DNA of 64,000 nt from Mycolicibacterium austroafricanum (GCF_902705885.1 NZ_CACSIP010000028.1:1-64000), one strand, 5' to 3'. Shown: positions 33,401 to 41,465, counted from the stretch's first letter. The notes: generated by a model not told the origin, from the letters alone. Program-made: numbers and translations.

Positions 33401-33420
33401 CCAGGGACTTTGTGCCTTGG
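33401..33420 (-). promoter_or_regulatory. Candidate DosR box upstream of USP-ctpF operon
   Basis: Read on the plus strand, CCAGGGACTTTGTGCCTTGG contains a perfect GGGACT-TT left half of the DosR consensus TTSGGGACTWWAGTCCCSAA and a weaker right half. It ends 34 bases upstream of the GTG start. The M. tuberculosis ctpF region is DosR controlled, which supports the reading. Confidence 0.4.
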
Positions 33421-33434
33421 CCGGGCTTCGTTCG

Positions 33435-33630
33435 TCAGTCGGCCGAATCCTGCAGGCTCGGGTCGACCGCTTGGCCGAACACCATGCCGGCACCAGGCTT
33501 GATGAGAGCGCTCAGCGCCCAAGCGAGAACTGCTGCGACGAAGGAAAACCCGAGCCTCCAGCAGGCCGAAGACGAGGCCCGCGATTGCGGCGATGCCGAT
33601 CTGGAGCGCAGGATGTGACAGCGACTTCAT
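33435..33630 (-). pseudogene. Small two-helix membrane protein gene broken by one extra base
   Basis: ATG 33630 follows a strong GGAGGAACGC. The frame reads MKSLSHPALQIGIAAIAGLV-FGLLEA, then turns into basic non-membrane sequence. One frame over, the sequence continues sensibly as GFSFVAAVLAWALSALIKPG followed by AGMVFGQAVDPSLQDSAD and a stop at 33435. The span is 196 bases, one too many for a continuous frame; the extra base lies around 33540-33550 near CTCGGGTTTT. Either a real frameshift or a sequencing error. Confidence 0.65.
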
Positions 33631-33738
33631 GCGTTCCTCCAGGTAGGCAGCGTCGGACCACACGAACGTAGGCCGCCGGGGCTACCTGGAGGTGCCCGCC
33701 GTAATTCGGGCACGTTGCCGCTGATCTGGCAGACGCGA

Positions 33739-34128
33739 TTACGCCGGTGTGGCCGCCTTCCGTGCCGCGATCTTGGCGCGGACCTGGTCCATGTCGAGCG
33801 CCTTCACCCTGGTGATGAGGTCCTCCAGCGCGGCTGCCGGCAGAGCCCCGGCCTGGCTGTACACCAGCACGCCGTCGCGGAAGGCCATCACGGTCGGGAT
33901 CGACCGAATGTCCAGGGTGGCGGCCAGATCACGCTCGGCCTGGGTGTCGACTTTGGCGTGTACCACGTCGGGGTGTGACTGCGAGGAGCGCTCGAAGACC
34001 GGGGCGAAGGCGCGGCACGGGCCACACCATGACGCCCAGAAGTCGACGAGCACGATGGGATTGTCGACGATGGTGGACTCGAAGTCGTCGTAGGAGAGGT
34101 TCTTGGTGGTCATATTCTTGATTGCCAT
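33739..34128 (-). CDS. Thioredoxin
   Basis: This 129-aa thioredoxin has the active site WASWCGPCRAF (Cys35, Cys38) and the cis-Pro loop IRSIPTVMAFRDG. A C-terminal extension of about 20 residues (MDQVRAKIAARKAATPA) is beyond the usual thioredoxin length. It ends the minus arm of the sulfide regulon, so it may reduce persulfides or regenerate rhodanese and MBL enzymes here (inference). Confidence 0.93.
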   Translation of the reverse strand: MAIKNMTTKNLSYDDFESTIVDNPIVLVDFWASWCGPCRAFAPVFERSSQSHPDVVHAKVDTQAERDLAATLDIRSIPTVMAFRDGVLVYSQAGALPAAALEDLITRVKALDMDQVRAKIAARKAATPA

Positions 34129-34173
34129 GGCGGTGTCCTTTCTCGGTATGTTGCTGTGTGACCGTAGGAACTT

Positions 34174-35373
34174 TCAGGCCCGACCCTTGAGCATCAGGTT
34201 CCAGTACATGAACGGCAGCCCATATTTCTTGAGGTACCAGTAACTGCGGTGCGGCTTGGTCGGGTCGATCAGCGGGATGGACGGTGTCAGGTTCAGGTCG
34301 TAGTCGAACTCTGCTAGCAGCATCGAGTGCGATGACGTCACGATCGGGCACGAGCCGTACCCGTTGTACGACGCGCCGAGGGGGCGGCCGTCGAGATAGG
34401 ACTCGATGTTGTCGACCACCACCGGGGCCTGCTTGCGGATCGCCGCACCGGTCTTGGAGTTCGGCGATGATCCGGCGTCGCCGAGACTGAATACGTTGGG
34501 GTAGCGCGCATGCTGCATGGTGTGCTTGTCGATCTCGACGTATCCCCCAGCGTCACCGGTCGACAGCGGGCTGGACTTGATCCAGTCCGGCGCCGACTGC
34601 CGAGGCACCGCATGCAACACGTCGTAGGACAGCATGGTGTCGGTCCCGCCGGCGGCGACGCTGGTAACCCCGACCTTGTGTGCCGCCGCGTCGACGGAGG
34701 TCACCTCCGCGTTGGTGTGCACGGTGATGCCGTAGTCCGCGGCGACATCATCGAGGTTGTCCGCGATCGCCGGGATCCCGAACAGCCGCGGTGTCGGCAC
34801 CACCAGGTGAACGTCGATGTCTTTGAGCACACCCTGGGATCGCCAGTAATCCGACGCCAGGTAGGCGATCTTCTGCGGCGCCCCAGCACACTTGATCGGA
34901 CCGGACGGCATCATGAAGACCGCACTTCCCGAACGCATGCCGCGGATGTACTCCCAGGTGCGCGGAGCCAGGTCGAACCGGTAGTTCGACGACACCCCGT
35001 CCTTGCCGAGGCTCTCCTGCAATCCTTCGGTGCGACTCCAGTCGAGTTGGATCCCGGGGCAGACCACGAGCACGTCGTACTCGTATTTCGCCCCGTCGGC
35101 GCAGCTGACTGTGTTGTTGTCCGGGTCGACGGCCGTCGCGGCGTTCTGAATCCATCGCGCCCCCTTGGGCATCACCGAGGCTTCCGGCCGTGCGGTCGTC
35201 GAGGCCTTGGCCTGACCACCGCCGACCAGGGTCCACAGTGGCTGGTAGTAGTGCGTGTCGGAGGGCTCGATGACGGCGACGTCGTCGTGTCCCTTGCGCT
35301 GCAGGCGCGCGGCGACGGTGATTCCAGCGGTGCCGCCGCCGACGATGACGACCCGATGCTTGGCGGTGATCAT
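34174..35373 (-). CDS. sqr: Sulfide:quinone oxidoreductase-type FAD protein
   Basis: This 399-aa flavoprotein has FAD-binding VVIVGGGTAGITVAARL. Cysteines at VVCPGIQLDW, GPIKCAGAPQK and GYGSCPIV are placed as in type II SQR, and SLGDAGSSPNSKTGAAIRKQ near the C-terminus binds flavin. It would oxidise sulfide to persulfide and pass electrons to menaquinone at the membrane. It lies between the MBL-rhodanese and thioredoxin genes, 26 and 45 bases from them, in one operon behind the CstR-type operators. Confidence 0.9.
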   Translation of the reverse strand: MITAKHRVVIVGGGTAGITVAARLQRKGHDDVAVIEPSDTHYYQPLWTLVGGGQAKASTTARPEASVMPKGARWIQNAATAVDPDNNTVSCADGAKYEYDVLVVCPGIQLDWSRTEGLQESLGKDGVSSNYRFDLAPRTWEYIRGMRSGSAVFMMPSGPIKCAGAPQKIAYLASDYWRSQGVLKDIDVHLVVPTPRLFGIPAIADNLDDVAADYGITVHTNAEVTSVDAAAHKVGVTSVAAGGTDTMLSYDVLHAVPRQSAPDWIKSSPLSTGDAGGYVEIDKHTMQHARYPNVFSLGDAGSSPNSKTGAAIRKQAPVVVDNIESYLDGRPLGASYNGYGSCPIVTSSHSMLLAEFDYDLNLTPSIPLIDPTKPHRSYWYLKKYGLPFMYWNLMLKGRA

Positions 35374-35399
35374 GGCTACTGTTCCTATTCTGTTGTCGG

Positions 35400-36779
35400 C
35401 TAGGCGTTCTGGTGGGTGTCGTCCCAGGCGCCGTAGCCACCCAGAATGTCGCTGACATCGGCGAAGCCGTTCTGCCGCAGCAGGCTCGCGGCCACCGAGG
35501 ACCGGTAGCCACCGGCGCAGTACACGACGGTCGGCTTGGCCGGGTCCAGTTCGTTCAACCGGCTCGGCAGCTGACCCACCGGGATCGCGCTCGCGTTCGC
35601 AATGGTTCCTGCCGCCACTTCGCTCGGGTTTCGGACGTCGACGACCTGCAGGTCTGCTAGTTCTGAAGCTCGCTCATCGAATGCCTTGGCGGTCAGACGC
35701 GAAGCGATCTGGACGTCACCTCGATGGGCGAACATCACCTCGAACGGTCGGTCCAGGTAGCCGATCACCCGGTCGAAACCGATTCGGGCGAGCCGGTTCT
35801 TACCTTCAAGCTCCTGTCCCGGCTCGGTGAAGAGCACGATATCGACGTCCGAGGGCAGGATCGACCCGGCGAACTCGGCATAGCGGCCCTCGAGCCCGAT
35901 GTTGACCGCGTGGCGCAGATGGCCGAGGGCGAACTCCTCGGGGGTGCGCCCATCCACGAGGACGGCGCCTTCCTCGATGGCCTTTTGCACCTGCTCATAG
36001 GACATCGGTGTGGGCTTCTTGGTCTCGTCGAGCAATTCACGATCCTTGCGGTTGAGGATCGCGTCGTAGACGAAGTAGCCGGGCGCCGGCGGCTGCCCTT
36101 CGGTGACGAGGTCCATGAAGGTGGCCTTGTCGGGTGCCCGCAGGGCGTAGTTGGTCGCCTTCTGCTCCCCCATCGTCGACCACAGGTCGGTGGACAGGTT
36201 CTTCCCGCATGCTGAGCCGGCTCCGTGGGCCGGGTACACCCGGGTCGCGTCGGGCAGCGTCATCAGCTTGTTGTGCAACGAGTCGTAGAGCTTGTCGGCC
36301 AGTTCCTCGCGGGTGAACCCGATCGAGGCCAGCAGGTCTGGTCGGCCGACATCGCCGATGAACAACGCATCGCCGGTCAGGACACCGTAGGGAACCTCGT
36401 CACCGGGATGCTCGTACACCACGATGCTCAACGACTCGGGCGTGTGACCCGGAGTGTGGCGGAATTCCAGCGTCACCTCACCGAGCGAATAGCGCTCGCC
36501 GTCGGCGACACCCATCGACTCGAACTCGGTCTCGGCGACCGAGGAGTACACGATCTTGGCGCCGGTGGCCTTGGCCAACTCCAGGTGGCCCGACAGGAAG
36601 TCGGCGTGGAAGTGGGTCTCGATGACGAGTTCGATCGTGTAGCCGAATTCCTTGGCGTCGGCCAGATACTCGGCCACATCACGCTGCGGGTCGACAACAA
36701 CTGCGCGTCCGGTGCTTTCGTCGGCAATCAGATACGACGCATGGGACAGGCAATCCAAGTAGTACTGGATGAACTTCAT
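35400..36779 (-). CDS. MBL-fold persulfide dioxygenase-rhodanese fusion
   Basis: This 459-aa protein has an N-terminal metallo-beta-lactamase fold with ETHFHADFLSGH (His56, His58, Asp60, His65) and HTPGHTPESLS, typical of ETHE1-type persulfide dioxygenases. Two rhodanese domains follow. The first has no catalytic Cys (FTEPGQ at the loop); the second has YCAGGYRSS with Cys. It would oxidise persulfide to sulfite and transfer sulfur. ATG 36779 follows AAAGG. First gene of the minus arm, directly behind the operator cluster. Confidence 0.9.
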   Translation of the reverse strand: MKFIQYYLDCLSHASYLIADESTGRAVVVDPQRDVAEYLADAKEFGYTIELVIETHFHADFLSGHLELAKATGAKIVYSSVAETEFESMGVADGERYSLGEVTLEFRHTPGHTPESLSIVVYEHPGDEVPYGVLTGDALFIGDVGRPDLLASIGFTREELADKLYDSLHNKLMTLPDATRVYPAHGAGSACGKNLSTDLWSTMGEQKATNYALRAPDKATFMDLVTEGQPPAPGYFVYDAILNRKDRELLDETKKPTPMSYEQVQKAIEEGAVLVDGRTPEEFALGHLRHAVNIGLEGRYAEFAGSILPSDVDIVLFTEPGQELEGKNRLARIGFDRVIGYLDRPFEVMFAHRGDVQIASRLTAKAFDERASELADLQVVDVRNPSEVAAGTIANASAIPVGQLPSRLNELDPAKPTVVYCAGGYRSSVAASLLRQNGFADVSDILGGYGAWDDTHQNA

Positions 36780-36845
36780 GTCTGCAGACCTTTCGTTGGC
36801 GGTGGGTGTCGGCGGTGGCGACAACTTCTGCTTCACACTGTGCCT

Positions 36846-36861
36846 ATACCCCTGTGGGTAT
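36846..36861. promoter_or_regulatory. CsoR/CstR-type operator 1
   Basis: ATACCCCTGTGGGTAT is a near-perfect 16-bp inverted repeat of the ATACCCC-NN-GGGGTAT class used by CsoR-family repressors. It is first of four in the divergent promoter region. Confidence 0.8.
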
Positions 36862-36866
36862 GTCAA

Positions 36867-36882
36867 GTACCCCTGGGGGTAT
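36867..36882. promoter_or_regulatory. CsoR/CstR-type operator 2
   Basis: GTACCCCTGGGGGTAT starts 21 bases (two helical turns) after operator 1, so dimers of a tetrameric repressor could bind on the same face of the helix. Confidence 0.8.
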
Positions 36883-36900
36883 AAATATTTCCACTTGCTA

Positions 36901-36916
36901 TTACCCCAGGGGGTAT
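36901..36916. promoter_or_regulatory. CsoR/CstR-type operator 3
   Basis: TTACCCCAGGGGGTAT, separated from operator 2 by an AT-rich stretch (ATAAATATTT) that may hold a promoter -10 region for the left arm. A weaker TACCCTGGGA lies just after it. Confidence 0.78.
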
Positions 36917-36936
36917 GTGTACCCTGGGATCCAGAT

Positions 36937-36952
36937 ATACCCCCTGCGGTAT
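36937..36952. promoter_or_regulatory. CsoR/CstR-type operator 4
   Basis: ATACCCCCTGCGGTAT lies 40 bases before the membrane rhodanese start and 36 bases after operator 3. Confidence 0.78.
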
Positions 36953-36991
36953 GAGGAGTGGCCCGTACCGCCCGCTGAAAGGACCACAGAT

Positions 36992-37585
36992 ATGACCGCG
37001 CCAGCCATCATCGATCCGCAGAACCTCAGTGACCTGCTCGGTTCGGCGACGCCCCCTCGGGTGCTCGACGTCCGCACCCCGGGTGAGTTCGAGACCGCGC
37101 ACATCGCCGGGGCGTACAACGTGCCGCTGGATCTGCTACGGGAACACCGCGACGAGATCATCAAGCACCTCGACGAGGACGTCGTGCTGGTCTGCCGCTC
37201 CGGTCAGCGCGCCGCCCAGGCAGAGGAGACGCTGCGCAGCGCCGGGCTGGGCAACGTGCACATCCTCGACGGCGGCATCACCGCCTGGGAAGCCAGGGGC
37301 TTCGCGGTCAACCGTGGCGCCCAGCGTTGGGACCTCGAGCGACAGGTCCGCCTGGTCGCCGGCTCCATCGTGCTCTCCAGCATCCTGGCCAGCGTCGCCC
37401 TACCCAAAGCCAAGTGGCTGGCCGCCGCGATCGGCGGCGGGCTGACCTTCGCGTCACTGACCAATACGTGCGCGATGGGCATGGCGCTGTCGAAGCTGCC
37501 GTACAACCGCGGCGCCACCTGTGACGCGCCGACCATCGTGTCCCAGCTCGTCGCCGCTACTCCCACAGCCCAGAAAGCGAGCTGA
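36992..37585 (+). CDS. Membrane rhodanese (YgaP-like)
   Basis: This 197-aa protein has an N-terminal rhodanese domain with active loop CRSGQRA (Cys68) and a C-terminal membrane part of two helices (VRLVAGSIVLSSILASVALP and WLAAAIGGGLTFASLTNTCA), the DUF2892-like arrangement of YgaP. It transfers sulfane sulfur at the membrane, probably to the TauE permease encoded 6 bases later or to an acceptor for it. AAAGGACC precedes ATG 36992. First gene of the plus arm of the sulfide regulon. Confidence 0.9.
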   Translation: MTAPAIIDPQNLSDLLGSATPPRVLDVRTPGEFETAHIAGAYNVPLDLLREHRDEIIKHLDEDVVLVCRSGQRAAQAEETLRSAGLGNVHILDGGITAWEARGFAVNRGAQRWDLERQVRLVAGSIVLSSILASVALPKAKWLAAAIGGGLTFASLTNTCAMGMALSKLPYNRGATCDAPTIVSQLVAATPTAQKAS

Positions 37586-37591
37586 CCGGCC

Positions 37592-38461
37592 ATGATTGCG
37601 CTCACCATCGGTCTCGCCGTCTTCGTCGGCATCTCGCTGGGGCTGCTGGGCGGCGGTGGCTCCATCCTGACCGTGCCGCTGCTGGCTTATGTGGCCGGGA
37701 TGGACGCCAAACAGGCCATCGCCACCTCGTTGCTCGTCGTCGGCGTCACCAGCGCGATCGGCGCCATTTCGCACGCGCGGGCCGGCCGGGTGCAGTGGCG
37801 CACCGGCCTGATCTTCGGCGGGGCAGGCATGGCCGGCGCCTACGCCGGCGGCGTGCTGGCCCGCTTCATCCCGGGGACCGTGCTGCTCATCGGCTTCGCC
37901 GTGATGATGATCGCCACCGCCATCGCGATGCTGCGCGGCCGTAAGAATGCCGAGACCTCCGACGGCGGACACCGGCTGCCGATGCCGAAGATCGTCGCCG
38001 AGGGCCTGGTGGTCGGTCTGGTGACCGGCCTGGTCGGCGCCGGCGGCGGCTTCCTGGTGGTGCCGGCCCTCGCGCTGCTCGGCGGGTTGCCGATGCCGAT
38101 CGCCGTCGGCACCTCGTTGATCGTCATCGCGATGAAGTCGTTCGCCGGCCTGGCCGGGTATCTGTCCAGCGTCCAGATCAACTGGACGCTCGCGTTGGCC
38201 GTCACCGCCGCCGCAGTTGTCGGCGCTCTGCTCGGAGCCCGCCTGACCGCAAAGGTCGACCCCGACGTGTTGCGGAAGGTTTTCGGCTGGTTTGTGCTCA
38301 CGATGTCCTCGGTTGTCCTAGGCCAGGAGATCCACCCGGGCGTCGGGATCGCCGCTGCGGCACTCACTGCGGTCGCCGCCGCCATGACCTTCGTGTGCAC
38401 CCGGTACGCCCACTGTCCGCTGCGACGCCTGACCCGGCAGATCGGCGCGGCAGCCGCATGA
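37592..38461 (+). CDS. TauE/SafE-family sulfite/sulfonate permease
   Basis: This 289-aa protein with about eight transmembrane helices has the duplicated TauE motif: GISLGLLGGGGSILTVPLL in the first half and GLVTGLVGAGGGFLVVPALA in the second. Family members export sulfite or organosulfonates. Placement between the rhodanese and the CstR-type repressor makes export of sulfite from persulfide oxidation the likely role. The C-terminus ends in a basic Cys-containing tail (CTRYAHCPLRRL). Confidence 0.9.
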   Translation: MIALTIGLAVFVGISLGLLGGGGSILTVPLLAYVAGMDAKQAIATSLLVVGVTSAIGAISHARAGRVQWRTGLIFGGAGMAGAYAGGVLARFIPGTVLLIGFAVMMIATAIAMLRGRKNAETSDGGHRLPMPKIVAEGLVVGLVTGLVGAGGGFLVVPALALLGGLPMPIAVGTSLIVIAMKSFAGLAGYLSSVQINWTLALAVTAAAVVGALLGARLTAKVDPDVLRKVFGWFVLTMSSVVLGQEIHPGVGIAAAALTAVAAAMTFVCTRYAHCPLRRLTRQIGAAAA

Positions 38462-38473
38462 TCACCCCAGGGA

Positions 38474-38489
38474 ATACCCCCACGGGTAC
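38474..38489. promoter_or_regulatory. CsoR/CstR-type operator 5 (autoregulation)
   Basis: ATACCCCCACGGGTAC lies 35 bases upstream of the repressor gene. It matches the four operators at 36846-36952, so the repressor should control its own gene as well as both arms. Confidence 0.78.
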
Positions 38490-38523
38490 CATGGCTATAT
38501 CGTCCGGAGAGAGGAGCAACACC

Positions 38524-38793
38524 ATGGTCGGTGACGAGGACGCAATCGCCGCGGTACTCAACAGGCTGCGCAGAGCCCAGGGCCAGCTGGCCGGGGTGAT
38601 CTCGATGATCGAACAGGGCCGAGACTGCAAGGACGTCGTGACGCAGTTGGCCGCGGTGTCGCGGGCACTGGACAAGGCTGGGTTCAAGATTGTGGCAACC
38701 GGTTTGCGGGAATGCCTCACCGGAGAGGCCGCCGAAGGCCAGCAGCCGATGACCGAAGCCGAGCTGGAGAAGCTGTTCCTGGCCTTGGCATGA
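38524..38793 (+). CDS. CsoR-family repressor, CstR-like persulfide sensor
   Basis: This 89-aa all-helical repressor of the CsoR family (NRLRRAQGQLAGVISMIEQG) has two conserved Cys, Cys35 (GRDCKDVV) and Cys64 (GLRECL). Copper-sensing CsoR needs a His four residues before the second Cys; here that position is Gly60. Two Cys without the His is the CstR pattern, in which persulfide forms a di- or trisulfide and releases DNA. GAGGAG precedes ATG 38524. Five matching operators lie at 36846-36952 and 38474. Confidence 0.9.
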   Translation: MVGDEDAIAAVLNRLRRAQGQLAGVISMIEQGRDCKDVVTQLAAVSRALDKAGFKIVATGLRECLTGEAAEGQQPMTEAELEKLFLALA

Positions 38794-38837
38794 CCGAGCC
38801 GCAACGACATCGAGTAACACGAGATCGGGAGGGAACG

Positions 38838-39248
38838 ATGAGCTACGCATTGTCGACGACACTGCACACCACGTTTGAGGACGCGGTGGACAAGACCCGT
38901 AAAGCACTGGCCGATCAGGGTTTCGGAGTGCTGACGGAGATAGACATGAAGGCCACCCTGAAGGCCAAGCTGGGCGAGGACATGGAGGACTATCTGATCC
39001 TCGGCGCTTGCAATCCGCCGCTGGCGCACCGCGCGGTCAACGCCGATCGCCAGATCGGGCTGTTGTTGCCCTGCAACGTCGCCGTGCGCACCGACACCAC
39101 CAGCGAGGGTGCGGTGATCGTCGACGCGATGGACCCGCAGGTGATGGTCCAGCTCTCCGATCAGCCGGGGGTCCGCGAAGTCGCCGACGAAGCCGCAGCC
39201 AAACTGCGGGCCGCAATCGAATCGCTGGAATCCGCCGACGCGCGGTAA
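38838..39248 (+). CDS. DUF302 family protein
   Basis: This 136-aa protein of the DUF302 family begins YALSTTLHTTFEDAVDKTRK and contains LGACNPPLAHRAVNADRQIG, with GLLLPCNVAV as family signature; two Cys are at ACNPP and PCNV. GGGAGGG precedes ATG 38838. DUF302 proteins recur in sulfur and copper regulons but lack an assigned reaction. It lies between the repressor and the second MBL-rhodanese. Confidence 0.88.
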   Translation: MSYALSTTLHTTFEDAVDKTRKALADQGFGVLTEIDMKATLKAKLGEDMEDYLILGACNPPLAHRAVNADRQIGLLLPCNVAVRTDTTSEGAVIVDAMDPQVMVQLSDQPGVREVADEAAAKLRAAIESLESADAR

Positions 39249-39263
39249 GACAAGGAGTTCGAA

Positions 39264-40634
39264 GTGGACATCAATGTAGATGTCAAGATCGACATCGCCA
39301 TCATCGAGACCACCGGGTTGGGTGATCGCAGTTACCTGATCAGCGCCGGCGGTGACGCCGTCGTGGTCGACCCGCAACGCGACATCGACCGGGTGCTCGA
39401 CCTGGCCCGCGAGCGGGGGGTGCGGATCACCCACGTGCTGGAGACGCACATCCACAACGACTACGTGACCGGCGGACTCGAACTGTCCCGAAGCACAGGA
39501 GCCGAGTACGTGGTCCCCGCCGGTGATGACGTCGGCTACCAACGACGTGCTGTCAGCGACGGCGACGAGATCCGCTCCGGTTCGCTGCGGTTCGAGGTCA
39601 TGCACACCCCCGGCCACACCCACAATCACGTGAGCTATGTGCTACGGGATTCCAGCGGCACTGTGGCCGGCGTGTTCACCGGCGGTTCGATGCTGCACGG
39701 GACGACCGGACGCACCGACCTGCTCGGCGCGGAGCAAACCGAGGAACTCAGTCACGCGCAGTTCCACTCGGTGCGTCGGCTCGTTGCGGCGCTTCCGGAT
39801 GAGACCGAGGTGTATCCCACCCACGGGTTCGGCAGCTTCTGCTCGGCAACCCCGGCCAGTGGTGACTCATCCACAATCGCCGATCAGCGCAGGGACAATC
39901 CGGCGCTGACCCAGGACGAGCAGAGCTACGTCGACGAGCTGATCGCGGGACTGTCGGACTACCCGGCCTACTACGCGCACATGGGTGTCATCAACACCGA
40001 AGGTCCGGCCCCCGTCGATCTTTCGTTACCACAACCGGTTGATCCGGACGAACTGCGCCGGCGGATCGATGCCGGCGAATGGGTGGTGGACCTGCGCACC
40101 AGAACGGCCTTCGCGGCCGGGCACCTCGGCGGCACCCTGGGCTTCGAGTTGTCCGACTCGTTCGTCACCTACCTCGGATGGCTCTACTCATGGGGTTCGC
40201 CGCTCACTCTCATCGGGGAGACCAAGGATCAGATCGCCGATGCCCGGCGTGAACTCGCGCGCATCGGTGTCGACAACCTGACCGGGGCGGCAGTCGGCGA
40301 GATCACCACGCTGGCCGGCGACGCCCCGCTGCGGTCCTATCGTGTCGCCGACTTCGCCGGCCTTGCCGCGGAGATCGACAAGAACACTTCTACCGTCCTC
40401 GATGTCCGTCAGAGCGGTGAGTACGACGACGGCCACGTCCGCGGCGCGCTCAACATTCCGTTGCACGAACTCAGCAAGCGCATCGATGACGTCCCCGGCG
40501 GCGAAGTGTGGGTGCACTGCGCTTCCGGGTACCGCTCCTCGATCGCCGCGTCGATGATCGACCGGCCCGGCCGCACAGTCGTCCTCGTGGACGACACCTT
40601 CGACAACGCCGAGAAGCTCGGGCTGGTCGGCTAG
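39264..40634 (+). CDS. Second MBL-fold/rhodanese fusion protein
   Basis: This 456-aa protein has the same plan as the one at 35400-36779: an MBL domain with ETHIHNDYVTGG and HTPGHTHNHVS, a rhodanese domain lacking the catalytic Cys (IGETKDQ at the loop), and a final rhodanese domain with HCASGYRSS. The two proteins are clearly diverged, and each sits in one arm of the same regulon, so they may act on different persulfide substrates or carriers. The GTG start at 39264 follows AAGGAG. Confidence 0.88.
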   Translation: MDINVDVKIDIAIIETTGLGDRSYLISAGGDAVVVDPQRDIDRVLDLARERGVRITHVLETHIHNDYVTGGLELSRSTGAEYVVPAGDDVGYQRRAVSDGDEIRSGSLRFEVMHTPGHTHNHVSYVLRDSSGTVAGVFTGGSMLHGTTGRTDLLGAEQTEELSHAQFHSVRRLVAALPDETEVYPTHGFGSFCSATPASGDSSTIADQRRDNPALTQDEQSYVDELIAGLSDYPAYYAHMGVINTEGPAPVDLSLPQPVDPDELRRRIDAGEWVVDLRTRTAFAAGHLGGTLGFELSDSFVTYLGWLYSWGSPLTLIGETKDQIADARRELARIGVDNLTGAAVGEITTLAGDAPLRSYRVADFAGLAAEIDKNTSTVLDVRQSGEYDDGHVRGALNIPLHELSKRIDDVPGGEVWVHCASGYRSSIAASMIDRPGRTVVLVDDTFDNAEKLGLVG

Positions 40635-40978
40635 CCGAGTGCCGCCGAGTACAGCAGCGCCACCACGATCGCCGCAGCGAAGCCGACGGTGGCACCGCCG
40701 ATCATGAGTACCTCGGAGCGCGGGGCGAGCATGACAACTCGCCCCGCGACGACCGGGCTGGCACTGATCTGCCGCGATCTCCGGTAGCCGATACCGAGGA
40801 CGAGCAGCGCGAGCAAGGTGGCGGTGAGTGCGAGTGCCGTCCGTCCAGGGCCGAGCGGGCCGTGTTGCCGCAGCATCACCAGCGCGCCCCCGATCAGGAA
40901 TCCGAATGCGCTTCTCTCCCAGGACAGTAGCGTGCGTTCGGCTGGAAGCCCGGGCTTCTGCGGCTCCCGGCGGGGCAT
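40631..40978 (-). CDS. DUF202 membrane protein
   Basis: This 115-aa protein with three hydrophobic segments has the DUF202 signature LPAERTLLSWERSAFGFLIG. It is paired with a second DUF202 gene directly upstream (1-base gap). Function of the family is unknown. It overlaps the end of the convergent MBL-rhodanese gene by 4 bases. Confidence 0.82.
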   Translation of the reverse strand: MPRREPQKPGLPAERTLLSWERSAFGFLIGGALVMLRQHGPLGPGRTALALTATLLALLVLGIGYRRSRQISASPVVAGRVVMLAPRSEVLMIGGATVGFAAAIVVALLYSAALG

Positions 40979-40979
40979 C

Positions 40980-41363
40980 TCACGCCCCCGCCGGCGGCCA
41001 GATGACCAGGATCACGAGCACCACGACGGTCACTGCGAATATCGATGCGCCGAGCAGCAGCGGCACGTGTGTGGGCGGCAGATCCTGGTCCCTCCGCATC
41101 GCGGTCTGCACATGCTGCCAACGCCGCACCGCAAGCGCCGCCAGCACACCACCCCCTGCGGTCAGCACCACACTGAGACCGTGCCGTACACCGGGGATTC
41201 CGAAGGACGGCACGAACTGTACGACGGCGATGCCTCCGGCGATCAACGCCAGCGCCGTTCGTATCCACGCCAGGAAAGTGCGCTCGTTGGCCAGTGTGAA
41301 GCGGTAGTCCGGCTCTTCCTCACCGGTCGGTTCGGACGATCGTTCGTGACCGGCAGAACCCAT
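40980..41363 (-). CDS. DUF202 (YidH-like) membrane protein
   Basis: This 127-aa protein has the DUF202 signature LANERTFLAWIRTALALIAG and three transmembrane helices. Together with the shorter partner downstream it forms a two-gene operon, divergent from the USP gene at 41500; related pairs probably form a heteromeric membrane complex (inference). Confidence 0.85.
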   Translation of the reverse strand: MGSAGHERSSEPTGEEEPDYRFTLANERTFLAWIRTALALIAGGIAVVQFVPSFGIPGVRHGLSVVLTAGGGVLAALAVRRWQHVQTAMRRDQDLPPTHVPLLLGASIFAVTVVVLVILVIWPPAGA

Positions 41364-41445
41364 CGGACCGTATCCCCTCGAGCGAACGTTGTTCGTGACA
41401 GCCTAAGCCGCCGTCGTGCCTCCCTGAAGCACTAGGGCCCACCAG

Positions 41446-41465
41446 TTGAGGACCAATGCCTCCAG
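41446..41465 (+). promoter_or_regulatory. Candidate DosR box upstream of the tandem-USP gene
   Basis: TTGAGGACCAATGCCTCCAG matches the DosR consensus TTSGGGACTWWAGTCCCSAA at about 14 of 20 positions. It ends 34 bases before ATG 41500, almost the same spacing as the candidate box before the USP-ctpF operon. Confidence 0.45.

Noticed and set aside
41385..41400. CGAAC-GTT-GTTCG palindrome as a LexA/SOS box
   Set aside because: Mycobacterial SOS boxes have a 4-base spacer between the AAC and GTT; here it is 3 bases, and neither neighbouring gene is DNA repair.
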